Made by a program: the position numbers and the translations under genes. The notes under the pieces were generated by a model that saw only the letters and a program-made list of their open reading frames with translations, made no database searches and was not told the DNA's origin. A stretch of DNA of 64,000 nt from JBBBNV01 sp037137075 (GTDB lineage Bacteria; Bacillota; Bacilli; Paenibacillales; NBRC-103111), in assembly GCF_037137075.1 (NCBI RefSeq), contig NZ_JBBBNV010000001.1, positions 1 through 64,000 of the forward strand, read 5' to 3'. This document shows positions 48,935-58,015 of the stretch, piece by piece; position 1 is the first letter of the stretch, and each line of letters opens with the position of its first letter.

Positions 48935-50854
48935 GTGCTTAAAATATACGGAACCAAGCTAAGAAAAGCATGTGCAATTGCAGCAAGCTTCGCGTGCCTT
49001 GCTTCAACTGCCTTGTATTCATGGCCAGGTCAGCCGGTATCCGCTGCAACGAATGTAATTGCTTTTCCAGGTGCGGAAGGAGGGGGCAAGTTTGCCACAG
49101 GCGGAAGGGGAGGCCAGGTCGTCTATGTTACAAATCTGAATGATAGCGGGGCAGGCTCGTTCAGGGAGGCGGTTAGCGGCTCCAATCGAATTGTTCTTTT
49201 TAAAGTAGGAGGTACTATCGAGCTCAAGAGCGATGTCGTGGTCAGTTCAAATGTGACTGTAGCAGGGCAGACGGCACCGGGCGGCGCGGGCATTACCTTG
49301 AAAAATTATAAAATCGGTCTCGGCGGCAGCAATGTTATCCTTCGCTTTATCAGTTCAAGGCCTGGTGAACGGGGCACCTCTGCGGATTACGATGCGTTTG
49401 GCGGCGCTAACGGCAGCAATTCCATCGTGGATCACGTGTCAATAGGCTGGGCGAATGATGAGCAATGGGGGCTGTATTCCGCCAATGATAATTACACCGT
49501 GCAGTATTCGGTCATCGGCCCGTCAAATTCATTTTCCTACCATTCCAAAGGCATTCACGGATTTGGCGTCATGCTTGGACGCTCGAATGCTTCATGGCAT
49601 CATAATCTCATCGTTCACAACGTATCCCGTAATTTCAGGGGAAAAGTAGTCGGGACAGGTAAGGTGGATTTCACCAATAATGTCATTTATAATTGGGGGT
49701 CGCAAACAGCCTACGGTACGATCGGCCAAGTCAATTATGTCAATAATACGTTGAAAATGGGCAATTCTACAATCAGCGGCAAAAACTATGTCAGTGTCGG
49801 TGACAGTGGAACGGACCCTCAAAATTATTCCATTTATTTGACCGGCAATCGTTTCCTGAATAAGGATAACAGTAATTACAGCACCTTTACTGCAAATAAC
49901 TGGTCCGGCATGACATACAGCGCCTCAAGCGGGAAAACAGAGGCGAATACCCGCTCCGATGTTCCGTTTCAAATGCTTGTGAACGGCGTGAACGTGTCGA
50001 CGGTAGCTAATGTAGAGAGTGCGGCGAATGCTTATAACCATGTGCTGGATTACGCCGGCGCGGGTATCAGTCCGACGCAGAGAACTGCGATAGATCAGCA
50101 GGTGGCAACCGAAACAAGAACCGGCACAGGCACCCTGACTGGCGCAAGGCCCTATTCCCAGGCATCCGCAGAACAAAAGGCAACGATTGATTCCTACCAG
50201 ATGGCAACCGGGGTTCAATTCCAATATCCGAGTGCAGTTTTAACCGGCGCGCCTCTTGATACGGATGGAGACGGGATGCCGGATGATTGGGAGATTGCCA
50301 GAGGGCTGAATCCAAGCAGCAGTACCGCAGCGGACGGCACCTTGGAATCCAGCGGTGATTACAGCGGTCAGGGGTACACCAATATTGAATATTACATCAA
50401 TGACCTTACGATCAATGCGTTTCCGCCCAATGTAGTCACACTTTCCCCGACAGTCACGCCAGCTGCTCTGAACGCTTTTTCTACGATTGAGGCGGAAAGC
50501 TATAACAGCATGTCAGGCGTTCAAAAGGAGACCAGCTCCGAAGGCGGCCAAAATGTCGGTTATATTGAGCAGGGTGATTTTATCGGCTTTAATAACGTTA
50601 ACTTCGGGGCTGGCGCGACAAGCTTTGAAGCCCGGGTAGCCTCGAACACCGCAGGCGGAAACATTGAAATCCGCCTTGATAGCCCGACAGGAACGCTGGC
50701 GGGAACTTGTTCAGTCGCTAATACCGGCGGCTGGCAGACGTATGTGACTCAGTCTTGTCCTGTAAGCGGCGCCACGGGTACACGCCAGGTATACCTGAAG
50801 TTTACCGGCGGCAGCGGATATTTATTTAATATCAATTGGTTTAAATTTAGTTGA
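48935..50854 (+). CDS. secreted pectate lyase-like protein with C-terminal CBM6
   Basis: A 639-residue secreted protein. GTG 48935 follows AGGAGG by 7 bases and begins a good signal peptide (LRKACAIAASFACLASTALY) ending near VSAA; the frame is open back to 48851 but lacks signals. The catalytic beta-helix starts VIAFPGAEGGGKFATGGRGG and VTNLNDSGAGSFREAV, and continues with SIVDHVSIGWANDEQWGLYS and GFGVMLGRSNASWHHNLIVH, typical of a PL1 subgroup distinct from the two lyases upstream. Residues about 435-455 (DTDGDGMPDDWEIARGLNP) form a calcium-loop motif. Residues about 515-639 are a CBM6 very similar to that of the 43420 gene. It probably degrades pectin outside the cell. Confidence 0.92.
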   Translation: MLKIYGTKLRKACAIAASFACLASTALYSWPGQPVSAATNVIAFPGAEGGGKFATGGRGGQVVYVTNLNDSGAGSFREAVSGSNRIVLFKVGGTIELKSDVVVSSNVTVAGQTAPGGAGITLKNYKIGLGGSNVILRFISSRPGERGTSADYDAFGGANGSNSIVDHVSIGWANDEQWGLYSANDNYTVQYSVIGPSNSFSYHSKGIHGFGVMLGRSNASWHHNLIVHNVSRNFRGKVVGTGKVDFTNNVIYNWGSQTAYGTIGQVNYVNNTLKMGNSTISGKNYVSVGDSGTDPQNYSIYLTGNRFLNKDNSNYSTFTANNWSGMTYSASSGKTEANTRSDVPFQMLVNGVNVSTVANVESAANAYNHVLDYAGAGISPTQRTAIDQQVATETRTGTGTLTGARPYSQASAEQKATIDSYQMATGVQFQYPSAVLTGAPLDTDGDGMPDDWEIARGLNPSSSTAADGTLESSGDYSGQGYTNIEYYINDLTINAFPPNVVTLSPTVTPAALNAFSTIEAESYNSMSGVQKETSSEGGQNVGYIEQGDFIGFNNVNFGAGATSFEARVASNTAGGNIEIRLDSPTGTLAGTCSVANTGGWQTYVTQSCPVSGATGTRQVYLKFTGGSGYLFNINWFKFS

Positions 50855-50863
50855 TGAACGAGT

Positions 50864-50908
50864 ACGCCTCCCATTCGCCGATAGGGCCATGGGGGGCGTT
50901 TCGATTTT
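50864..50908 (+). terminator. intrinsic terminator after pectate lyase 3
   Basis: ACGCCTCCCAT at 50864-50874 pairs with ATGGGGGGCGT at 50889-50899 (one G-T pair), followed by TTCGATTTT. Confidence 0.75.
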
Positions 50909-50997
50909 AAAAACGCTCCCTCTGATCAACAAGCAATGATGAGCATTTGAATGCATCCAGCTCTCCAGCCGCGAAATAGTATGGTTTCACTAATTGA

Positions 50998-51067
50998 TAG
51001 TAATGATTACGAAAAAAAAGATTGACACCTCCGGCGGTTCTAATTATGATAATTGTAATCATTACTA
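50998..51067 (+). promoter_or_regulatory. promoter flanked by two Zur boxes
   Basis: TTGACA at 51022-51027 and TATGAT at 51045-51050 are 17 bases apart. TAGTAATGATTACGA (50998-51012) matches the Bacillus Zur box TCGTAATNATTACGA with one mismatch. TTGTAATCATTACTA (51053-51067) matches with two. One box lies upstream of the -35 and the other on the transcript start, a layout for tight zinc-dependent repression. Confidence 0.8.
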
Positions 51068-51095
51068 TTTATTAGATACATATTGGAGGTTTGAC

Positions 51096-52706
51096 ATGAC
51101 AAGAAGAAGGCTTGTATTATTCTCTGCTTTCATGGCTGCAATGGTACTGCTGGCAGGCTGCAGCGGCAGCAAGGATGCAGCAGAGGGGACAACATCGAAT
51201 CAAGAGAAAGAATTGGTGTACGCCGCTACCAAAGATATTGATGATATGAATCCTCATCTATATGCAGGGTCAATGCCGGCTCAAGGAATGGTGTATGAAT
51301 CATTGGTTGAAAATACGGAAGAAGGGATTAAACCATTACTTGCTGAATCCTGGGAAATCTCAGCGGATGGACAAGTATACACCTTTCATCTAAGAAAAGA
51401 CGTGAGCTTTCACGATGGGGAGCCCTTTAACGCCGAAGCAGTGAAGAAAAACATAGATGCTGTGCAAAACAACAAGCAAAAGCATTCCTGGATTAAGCTT
51501 TCAAAAAAAATAGTCGAGTGCAAGGTCATTGATGAATATACCGTTGCCCTCTTGTTGTCGGAGCCTTATTATCCAGCTTTGTCTGAATTATCGATGACCA
51601 GGCCTTATGTATTTATCTCTCCCCAAAATTTCATTAACGGGGAAACGAAAGACGGCGTAGCTGGTTATAATGGCACAGGTCCCTACGCGCTCAAAGCACA
51701 TGAAAAAGAGAAGTATGCAACGTTTGAAGCCAATGAGAACTATTGGGGCGGGGCGCCAAAAATAAAGAAGATTACAGCTAAAGTTCTGCCCTCTGGAGAA
51801 ACGACCTTTTTAGCCCTGCAAAAAGGAGAAGTGAATACGGTTTTCACCGATGATCGGGGCGCAGTCAGTATCGATGATGAGGCTATGAATCAGTTAGCTG
51901 CATCAGGCAACTATCAATTGGTGAGAAGTAAACCCATGAATACCAAATTGATTGTAGCCAATAGCAGTAAAAAGGATAGTCCTGTCAGTGAAGCAACTGT
52001 CCGCGAAGCCATTTGGTACGCAATTGATAGAGAAAGCATCAGCCGGGATCTGTTACATGGCAATGAAAAGCCAGCCGATGCGCTGTTTTCACCTAACGTC
52101 AATTATGCCCATGTTGATTTGAAGAAACGCGGCTATGACGTGGGAAAAGCCAACCAGATTCTCGACGAATCGGGCTGGAAATGGGAGGCTGGGGGGGAAG
52201 TTAGAACGAAAGCCGGAAACAAGCTAGCGATGGAATTTTATTATGACAGCAACTCCCCTTCTCAAAAAACACAGGCTGAATTTATTCAAAATTCGCTAAA
52301 AGAGATCGGTATTCAAATCAAGATTATTGGCGAGGAGTCACCGTCAATCGCAAATAGAAGAAAAACAGGCAACTATGATCTGTTGTACAGTCAGACATGG
52401 GGGCTGGCCTACGACCCACAAACGACAATCTCGGCTTTTACGGATGTGTCCTATAATTTACATGCAACCAGAGGGATTGCAAAGGCAGATGAATTGTACA
52501 AGAAAATTGATGAGGTCATGGTATCCTCAGACGAGAAGACGCGAAAATCATTATACGCCGATATATTGACTATAGTTCATGATGAGGCTGTCTTTATCCC
52601 CCTTACACATGGTGGTGTCACGATTATTGCTCCCGCAAATGTAAAAGGGATTTCCTTTAAGCAGACACAATATGAACTTCCCTTTGAACGTATGTCTATT
52701 GAATAG
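51096..52706 (+). CDS. metallophore/nickel-type ABC transporter substrate-binding lipoprotein (CntA/NikA-like)
   Basis: A 536-residue lipoprotein of SBP family 5 with lipobox LAGC (Cys22). Family blocks are LVYAATKDIDDMNPHLYAGS, PLLAESWEISADGQVYTFHL, FHDGEPFNAEAVKKNIDAV and YNGTGPYALKAHEK. The NikA/CntA-type TWGLAYDPQTTISAF lies near residue 437. It likely binds a metal-metallophore complex (zinc or nickel with an opine-type metallophore). ATG 51096 follows GGAGGT; the frame is open back to 50994 through the Zur boxes and is rejected. It is the first gene of a six-gene operon. Confidence 0.9.
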   Translation: MTRRRLVLFSAFMAAMVLLAGCSGSKDAAEGTTSNQEKELVYAATKDIDDMNPHLYAGSMPAQGMVYESLVENTEEGIKPLLAESWEISADGQVYTFHLRKDVSFHDGEPFNAEAVKKNIDAVQNNKQKHSWIKLSKKIVECKVIDEYTVALLLSEPYYPALSELSMTRPYVFISPQNFINGETKDGVAGYNGTGPYALKAHEKEKYATFEANENYWGGAPKIKKITAKVLPSGETTFLALQKGEVNTVFTDDRGAVSIDDEAMNQLAASGNYQLVRSKPMNTKLIVANSSKKDSPVSEATVREAIWYAIDRESISRDLLHGNEKPADALFSPNVNYAHVDLKKRGYDVGKANQILDESGWKWEAGGEVRTKAGNKLAMEFYYDSNSPSQKTQAEFIQNSLKEIGIQIKIIGEESPSIANRRKTGNYDLLYSQTWGLAYDPQTTISAFTDVSYNLHATRGIAKADELYKKIDEVMVSSDEKTRKSLYADILTIVHDEAVFIPLTHGGVTIIAPANVKGISFKQTQYELPFERMSIE

Positions 52707-52771
52707 AAATGGAACTGGGGGGGCGTCCCCCCTTTTATTTATGCGTTCCATTCTATTGAAAGGAGCCTTCC

Positions 52772-53704
52772 ATGGGAGCTTATATCATAAAGAGGCTTTT
52801 AGCGCTTATTCCCTTGCTTCTGATTATTTCCTTCCTTATGTTTGTTTTTATCCATGCTTCTCCTTTTGATCCCGCCGAAGTGGTGCTGCAGGCACAAGGG
52901 GTTCCTACGATAACCGATGAATTAATTGCCCAAACGAGAGTAGAGCTGGGGCTTGACCGTCCATTCCTTTCTCAATATTTCCATTGGCTTCTAAACTGCC
53001 TGCAGTTGGATTTTGGAAATTCATATGTCACCAGAGAATCCGTTTGGACATTAATAGGCCCGGCTTTTTTAAATACGTTCAAGCTAACGCTTGTTTCATC
53101 GGTTGTTATTATTGCTTTATCCATCCTGCTAGGTGTAATTTGTGCCATGAGGGAGGGCAAGGCAACGGATAAAACGATAAGAGGTGTTTCATTTTTTCTC
53201 ATTGGCATGCCTCCCTACTGGCTTGCATCGCTAATGATCTGGTATTTTTCAGTCAAGCTGGATTTGCTGCCAACAAGCGGGATGGATTCCTGCTTGCATT
53301 ATATTTTACCCGTCTCAGTGATTACGATCAGCTATGCGGGCATTTATTTTAGAACGGTGAGAAGCTCGATGATCAGCAATTTAAATGAGGACTATGTATG
53401 GTATGGAAGGGCATCCGGATTACCGGAAAAGAAAATCATTCTTCATATTTTAAGGAATTCCTTGCAAGTGGCGATTTCGATTTTTTGTATGGGAATACCG
53501 ACAATATTGGGCGGCACAGTCGTGATTGAGAATGTTTTTGCTTGGCCAGGCTTAGGGAGCTTAAGTGTGAAATCTATTCTGGGCCGAGATTTCCCCGTTA
53601 TTCAGGCCTATGTTCTTATTCTGGCAGTGGCTTTTGTCTTGTTTAATACCGTGTCCGACATCATCAATGCTGCGATGAATCCTAAATTAAGGAAGGGCGC
53701 ATAA
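52772..53704 (+). CDS. metallophore ABC transporter permease (CntB/NikB-like)
   Basis: A 310-residue permease of the OppB/NikB type with six helices. It has the N-terminal helix LLALIPLLLIISFLMFVFIH, the family HASPFDPAE segment, LGLDRPFLSQYFHWLLNCLQ, LDFGNSYVTRESV, and the ATPase-docking loop YVWYGRASGLPEKKIILHIL. It forms half of the channel with the next gene. The ATG follows AAAGGAG, 65 bases after cntA-like, and its TAA directly abuts the ATG of the next gene. Confidence 0.92.
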   Translation: MGAYIIKRLLALIPLLLIISFLMFVFIHASPFDPAEVVLQAQGVPTITDELIAQTRVELGLDRPFLSQYFHWLLNCLQLDFGNSYVTRESVWTLIGPAFLNTFKLTLVSSVVIIALSILLGVICAMREGKATDKTIRGVSFFLIGMPPYWLASLMIWYFSVKLDLLPTSGMDSCLHYILPVSVITISYAGIYFRTVRSSMISNLNEDYVWYGRASGLPEKKIILHILRNSLQVAISIFCMGIPTILGGTVVIENVFAWPGLGSLSVKSILGRDFPVIQAYVLILAVAFVLFNTVSDIINAAMNPKLRKGA

Positions 53705-54598
53705 ATGAGCGTATTGAAAAACGTATGGAACGATAAAGTGGCCGTGCTCTCTTTGCTCGTTATTGTTGGAACCATAGTCGTTGGTGCATTTGCCCCTTTC
53801 TTTGCCCCGCATGCTCCTGAGCAGGTACACATGGGCCTTCGATATGCCGGTCCTTCATGGGAATATCCATTTGGAACCGACCACTTGGGCAGGTGTGTGT
53901 TATCCAGAATCATCTACGGCATTCGTCCCAGTGTGATTTGGGTTTTAGTTGCGTTAGTGATCTCTGTTTTGATTGGTGCTATTCTGGGTTTAATCTCGGG
54001 CTATTTTAAAGGAAAAGCAGATGCTTTCATTATGCGGATTTGCGATATTATGCTTTCCTTCCCGGGATATGTTATGCCTCTGGCTTTTGTTGGCATTTTT
54101 GGCGTGGGTCTTGAGAACATCATCATGGCCTTCATTTTGATGAAATGGGCATGGTTTACACGAGTGATCCGAACGTCAGTGATGCAGTATTCCGAACTGG
54201 AATATGTGAAGTTTGCCAAAGTCCTGGGGATCGGTCATCTGAAAATTATTTACAGACACATCGTCCCGGTCGCATTTGCAGATATAGCGGTGGTATCAAG
54301 CAGCTCGGTATGCTCCATGATTTTACAAATATCAGGCTTTTCATTCCTGGGCTTAGGGATACAGGCTCCCCATGCGGAATGGGGGATGATGCTAAATGAG
54401 GCAAGGAAAGTCATGTTTTCAAAGCCGGAGCTAATGATAGCCCCTGGTCTGGCGATTATTATCGTGATTTCGGCCTTTAACTTCTTGTCGGATGCGCTGC
54501 AGGTAGCGTTGGACCCGAAGTTGATGACGGCCAGGCATAGGCATGAAGGACAAGTAATTGCCTCAACCTCCAGCCTTCCGGGAAAAGAGGTGGCCTAA
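53705..54598 (+). CDS. metallophore ABC transporter permease (CntC/NikC-like)
   Basis: A 297-residue OppC/NikC-type permease with six helices. The N-terminal helix is VAVLSLLVIVGTIVVGAFAP, then FGTDHLGRCVLSRIIYGIRP (the family motif), AILGLISGYFKGKADAFIMR and the docking loop YVKFAKVLGIGHLKIIYRHI. It pairs with the upstream permease, whose stop codon abuts its start codon. Confidence 0.92.
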   Translation: MSVLKNVWNDKVAVLSLLVIVGTIVVGAFAPFFAPHAPEQVHMGLRYAGPSWEYPFGTDHLGRCVLSRIIYGIRPSVIWVLVALVISVLIGAILGLISGYFKGKADAFIMRICDIMLSFPGYVMPLAFVGIFGVGLENIIMAFILMKWAWFTRVIRTSVMQYSELEYVKFAKVLGIGHLKIIYRHIVPVAFADIAVVSSSSVCSMILQISGFSFLGLGIQAPHAEWGMMLNEARKVMFSKPELMIAPGLAIIIVISAFNFLSDALQVALDPKLMTARHRHEGQVIASTSSLPGKEVA

Positions 54599-54605
54599 TC
54601 CACTG

Positions 54606-55427
54606 ATGAATATTGTAGAGGTGGCCAATTTGAAGATTTGGGATAGCCGCAACGGGAATGTCATTGTTCCGAATAGCTCGTTTCAGGTCAAGAAAGGAAG
54701 CTGTCTCGCTGTTGTAGGGGAAAGTGGCAGCGGGAAGTCCATAACATGCAGGGCGATTATGAGGTTGAATCAACCTGCTATCCGTCAATCCGGGCAAATT
54801 TTGTTTGACGGGGTCGATTTGAGTAAGCTTACCGAGAAAGACATGCGGAAAAAAAGAGGGAAACAGCTGTGCATGATTTTGCAGCATGGAATGCGGGCCT
54901 TTGATCCTTCCTGTGTGGTCGGGGTTCATTTAAGGGAGACGCTCGCCTGGCATTTCGGCTGGAGTCGCCACCAAATAACGGAGAAAATGAAACGTGCGAT
55001 GGAAGGTGTCATGCTGAAAGACCCGCTCACTGTAATGAATCAATACCCGCACCAATTGTCCGGCGGTATGCTGCAGCGGATCATGATTGCGCTGGCTATC
55101 GTGATGGAGCCGGACATCATTATCGCTGATGAACCCACCACGGCGCTCGATACCATTTCCCAATTCGAGGTGGTCGAACAGTTTATACAATTGCGGGAGA
55201 ATATGGGCTGCTCCATGATTTTTGTTTCGCACGACCTGGGCATTGTCAAAAAAATAGCGGATGAAGTTCTGGTCATGAAAGAAGGGGAAATCGTAGAGCG
55301 AGGGACGACCTCTGCCATCTTCACTGGTGCCCAGCATGAATATACCCGCTATTTGGTATCCTCGAAGCTGGGGATGAATCAGCATTTCAAGAGGATCATG
55401 GGGGGGAGCGGCGTTGCTGAGGGTTGA
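54606..55427 (+). CDS. metallophore ABC transporter ATPase (CntD/NikD-like)
   Basis: A 273-residue ATPase. Walker A is GESGSGKSITCRAIMRL, signature LSGGMLQRIMIALAIVMEPD, Walker B IIIADEPTTALD and switch His FVSHDLGIVKK. I start at ATG 54606, MNIVEVANLKIW, 5 bases after the permease gene; its ribosome binding site GAGGTGG is rather far. The frame overlaps the following ATPase gene by 14 bases. It is one of two different ATPases that power the importer. Confidence 0.9.
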   Translation: MNIVEVANLKIWDSRNGNVIVPNSSFQVKKGSCLAVVGESGSGKSITCRAIMRLNQPAIRQSGQILFDGVDLSKLTEKDMRKKRGKQLCMILQHGMRAFDPSCVVGVHLRETLAWHFGWSRHQITEKMKRAMEGVMLKDPLTVMNQYPHQLSGGMLQRIMIALAIVMEPDIIIADEPTTALDTISQFEVVEQFIQLRENMGCSMIFVSHDLGIVKKIADEVLVMKEGEIVERGTTSAIFTGAQHEYTRYLVSSKLGMNQHFKRIMGGSGVAEG

Positions 55428-56157
55428 ACAGGTTGAAAAATCCTATAAAAAGGGCGGTTTAATGTCCAAGGAACGGCAGAAGGTATTACAAAATATTAGC
55501 TTCGTATGCCAACAGGGGGAATGTCTGGGCATTATCGGGGAAAGCGGAAGTGGCAAGTCCACCCTGGGACGATTGCTTCTAGGCATTGAAAAGCCTGACC
55601 GCGGAACCATTCTGTTTGAGGGGAAGAGCGTAGAAGAGCCAAAGGTGAGATTGGGTCATATCAGCGCTGTGTTTCAAGACTATACCTCATCCATTAATCC
55701 GTTTTATACGGTCGAACAGGCCATGATGGAGCCCATGAAGCAGCAGAGAAAAAGTAAGCAAGAGGCGCAAAGCAAGATCGATCAGCTCCTGCATCAAGTC
55801 GGCTTGAATTCGTCCTATCGAACTAAATATCCGCATGAGCTGTCCGGCGGGGAGGCGCAAAGGGTGTGCATTGCCAGAGCCGTAGCCACGGAACCGAAAT
55901 GTATTCTGCTGGATGAAGCCATTAGCTCATTGGATGGTTCTATTCAAATTCAAGTGCTTGAATTGTTGAAACGTTTAAGGAGCATCTACAATATGGGATA
56001 CATCTTCATTACCCATGATATCCAGGCAGCCGCGTATATTTGTGACAGAGTCATGATTATTAAAAGCGGTCAAATTGAGGAAATGGTCAGGATAGAGCAT
56101 TTAAAGGACGTCCAATCCCCTTATGCAAGGAAATTGCTGCAGATGATTATAACGTAG
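55414..56157 (+). CDS. metallophore ABC transporter ATPase (CntF/NikE-like)
   Basis: A 247-residue ATPase. Walker A is GESGSGKSTLGRLLLG, Q-loop AVFQDYTSSINPFYT, signature LSGGEAQRVCIARAVATEPK, Walker B ILLDEAISSLDGS and switch His FITHDIQAA. Start is TTG 55414, 14 bases inside the upstream ATPase gene, so the two are translationally coupled. It completes the five-protein importer. Confidence 0.9.
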   Translation: MLRVEQVEKSYKKGGLMSKERQKVLQNISFVCQQGECLGIIGESGSGKSTLGRLLLGIEKPDRGTILFEGKSVEEPKVRLGHISAVFQDYTSSINPFYTVEQAMMEPMKQQRKSKQEAQSKIDQLLHQVGLNSSYRTKYPHELSGGEAQRVCIARAVATEPKCILLDEAISSLDGSIQIQVLELLKRLRSIYNMGYIFITHDIQAAAYICDRVMIIKSGQIEEMVRIEHLKDVQSPYARKLLQMIIT

Positions 56158-56205
56158 GGCTGCAGCCAAGCATGACCTAAGAGAATAGAGGAAGGAGCGA
56201 GCGGT

Positions 56206-57396
56206 TTGAGAGGAGCTTTGTCATGGCCTTTTTTGCGGTTGTATCTGTTGACCCTGTTGTATTTTAGCGCAAACTCGATATTGAATGTTATCATTCCTTT
56301 AAAGGGAGAGTCGCTGGGCGCTACCAACACGACGATCGGAATCATTATGGGGGCGTATTTGTTTACAACGATGCTTTTTCGGCCGTGGGCAGGCCAAATG
56401 ATTCATAAGTATGGGCCTATTCAAGTGCTGCGCATGATTCTTGTTGTCAATGGATTCGCTCTCATCCTGTACACATTTACCGGATTGGGTGGCTATTTTG
56501 CTGCGCGTGTGCTGCAAGGCGTCTGCACAGCGTTCTTCTCCATGGCCCTGCAGCTGGGGATTATCGACGCACTCCCGGAGAAGGACCGTTCACAAGGCAT
56601 TTCGATGTATTCCTTATGCGCTTCCATGCCGGGTGTTTTTGGTCCCTTGCTGGCTATAGGGATGTGGCAAATCGGAGATATGACTGGTTTTACAGTCGGT
56701 ATGATCGCGGTGGCTATTCTTACAGGAGCCGTGGGCTATAGTGCCACGATAGACAAAAAAGAGGCAGATCCTGCCTCAGCGGGCCAGGGCGCAACGATGC
56801 TACAGTCCTTCGCTCAATTGGTCAAAAACCCTCACTTATTCAAATGCAGCATGCTGATGCTGGTGGCGTCGCTGGTTTTTGGAGCGGTGACCACGTTTAT
56901 ACCGCTGTACGCCGCACAAATCCAAGGCGGGAACGCGGCCGTATACCTCATGCTTCAGGCGGGCACTGTTGTCGCGGCCCGGTTTGTTTTGCGTAAGAAA
57001 ATTCCCTCGGATGGAAAGTGGCACTCGGCTTTTGTCATGACGACGCTGGTTATTTTGGCGGCAGCGGCTCAGGCTGTAAGCTTCTCGGCCATGGGCGGAG
57101 CCGTGTTTTTCTACATCGGCGCACTTCTGATGGGGCTTGCTCAGGCCCTATTGTATCCGACCTTAACGACGTATTTGACGTTCGTGCTGCCCAAGGAAAG
57201 CCGTAATGTGCTTGTTGGATTATTCATTGCCACGGCGGATCTGGGCGTATCGCTGGGCGGTATTGTGATGGGGCCTGTTGCAGACCTTTCCTCCTATTCT
57301 ACGATGTATATGCTTTGTGCGCTCCTCGGCTTATTCATGCTGCTTTTCAGTAGCAATCCTAAGCGGCATAGCGGGGAGTACAGCAAATCGGCATAG
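56206..57396 (+). CDS. MFS exporter, CntE-like (metallophore export)
   Basis: A 396-residue, twelve-helix MFS protein. It has LYFSANSILNVIIPLKGESL then GATNTTIGIIMGAYLFTTML and FRPWAGQMIHKYGPIQVLRM, with FAARVLQGVCTAFFSMALQL. The pattern and position, last in an opp-type metal operon, match CntE, which exports staphylopine-type metallophores. Start is TTG 56206 after GAAGGAG, 48 bases after the second ATPase gene. The biosynthetic genes (cntK, cntL, cntM) are absent from the window, so the product it exports is unclear. A drug or other efflux role remains possible. Confidence 0.85.
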   Translation: MRGALSWPFLRLYLLTLLYFSANSILNVIIPLKGESLGATNTTIGIIMGAYLFTTMLFRPWAGQMIHKYGPIQVLRMILVVNGFALILYTFTGLGGYFAARVLQGVCTAFFSMALQLGIIDALPEKDRSQGISMYSLCASMPGVFGPLLAIGMWQIGDMTGFTVGMIAVAILTGAVGYSATIDKKEADPASAGQGATMLQSFAQLVKNPHLFKCSMLMLVASLVFGAVTTFIPLYAAQIQGGNAAVYLMLQAGTVVAARFVLRKKIPSDGKWHSAFVMTTLVILAAAAQAVSFSAMGGAVFFYIGALLMGLAQALLYPTLTTYLTFVLPKESRNVLVGLFIATADLGVSLGGIVMGPVADLSSYSTMYMLCALLGLFMLLFSSNPKRHSGEYSKSA

Positions 57397-57414
57397 CGAG
57401 TACAGCAATGAAAC

Positions 57415-57734
57415 TCGGGACGCGGCCTGGGTCCTCTCAAACAAACGGAGCTGGAAGAAGAACGCCGCTTTGTGATTGCTGCCGTTGTCAATGGAGGGGC
57501 CGCACAGTTCCTGCAAGGTGATCCCACTACGATGGACAAGGAAGACATCTATCAGACCTGCCTGGCCGCTCCGCAAGCAACGATTATCGTGTCCCATATG
57601 GAAGCCGTAAACCATTGTTTATTGTCCAGACATGATTTGACACGCTTTGACATGATTTGACACGATTTATTGAGGAAAAAGGCCTTGCCTCCAGTATTTT
57701 CGTACCTCAGGATGGGGAAACGATCGGCTGCTAG
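57415..57734 (+). pseudogene. MBL-fold hydrolase C-terminal relic broken by a 20-bp duplication
   Basis: The open part reads RFVIAAVVNGGAAQFLQGDP, then TIIVSHMEAVNHCLLSRHDL, as in the C-terminal end of some metallo-beta-lactamase-fold hydrolases. At 57631-57670 the 20-base unit CATGATTTGACACGCTTTGA is duplicated (second copy altered at its end), creating a stop. Past it, in a shifted frame, RFIEEKGLASSIFVPQDG and a TAG at about 57734 give the true C-terminus. The N-terminal two-thirds with the zinc ligands is absent. Confidence 0.7.
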
Positions 57735-58015
57735 TCAGCAGTGTGCTGCAGAAAGGAATCGGGCTCGGCTGTTGTGGGCCTAATTGCCAGCATGCACAAA
57801 GCTGCGAATCTGATCGACAACGACATCCAGTGTGTCCAGGACAGCCATTGACGAGCTTTTAAGTCGTTACTGGCTATTTTGTATGCTTAAAATAGGCTGT
57901 GTTTTATTCAAAACACAATTCTCTCATATACGTTCGATGCCAAAAGATGTTACAATAAATTCGACAAAATTAGATAAATTTCACGGTTTTCTAGTACATT
58001 CAGGGGGGCTCCTTG
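57735..58015. other. intergenic region with hairpins
   Basis: No gene is supported. AGCCATTGACGA/TCGTTACTGGCT near 57841-57875, followed by ATTTT, could be a terminator. GTGTTTT/AAAACAC near 57898-57915 forms a second short hairpin. The promoter of the following large gene is probably here but I cannot fix it. Confidence 0.4.
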
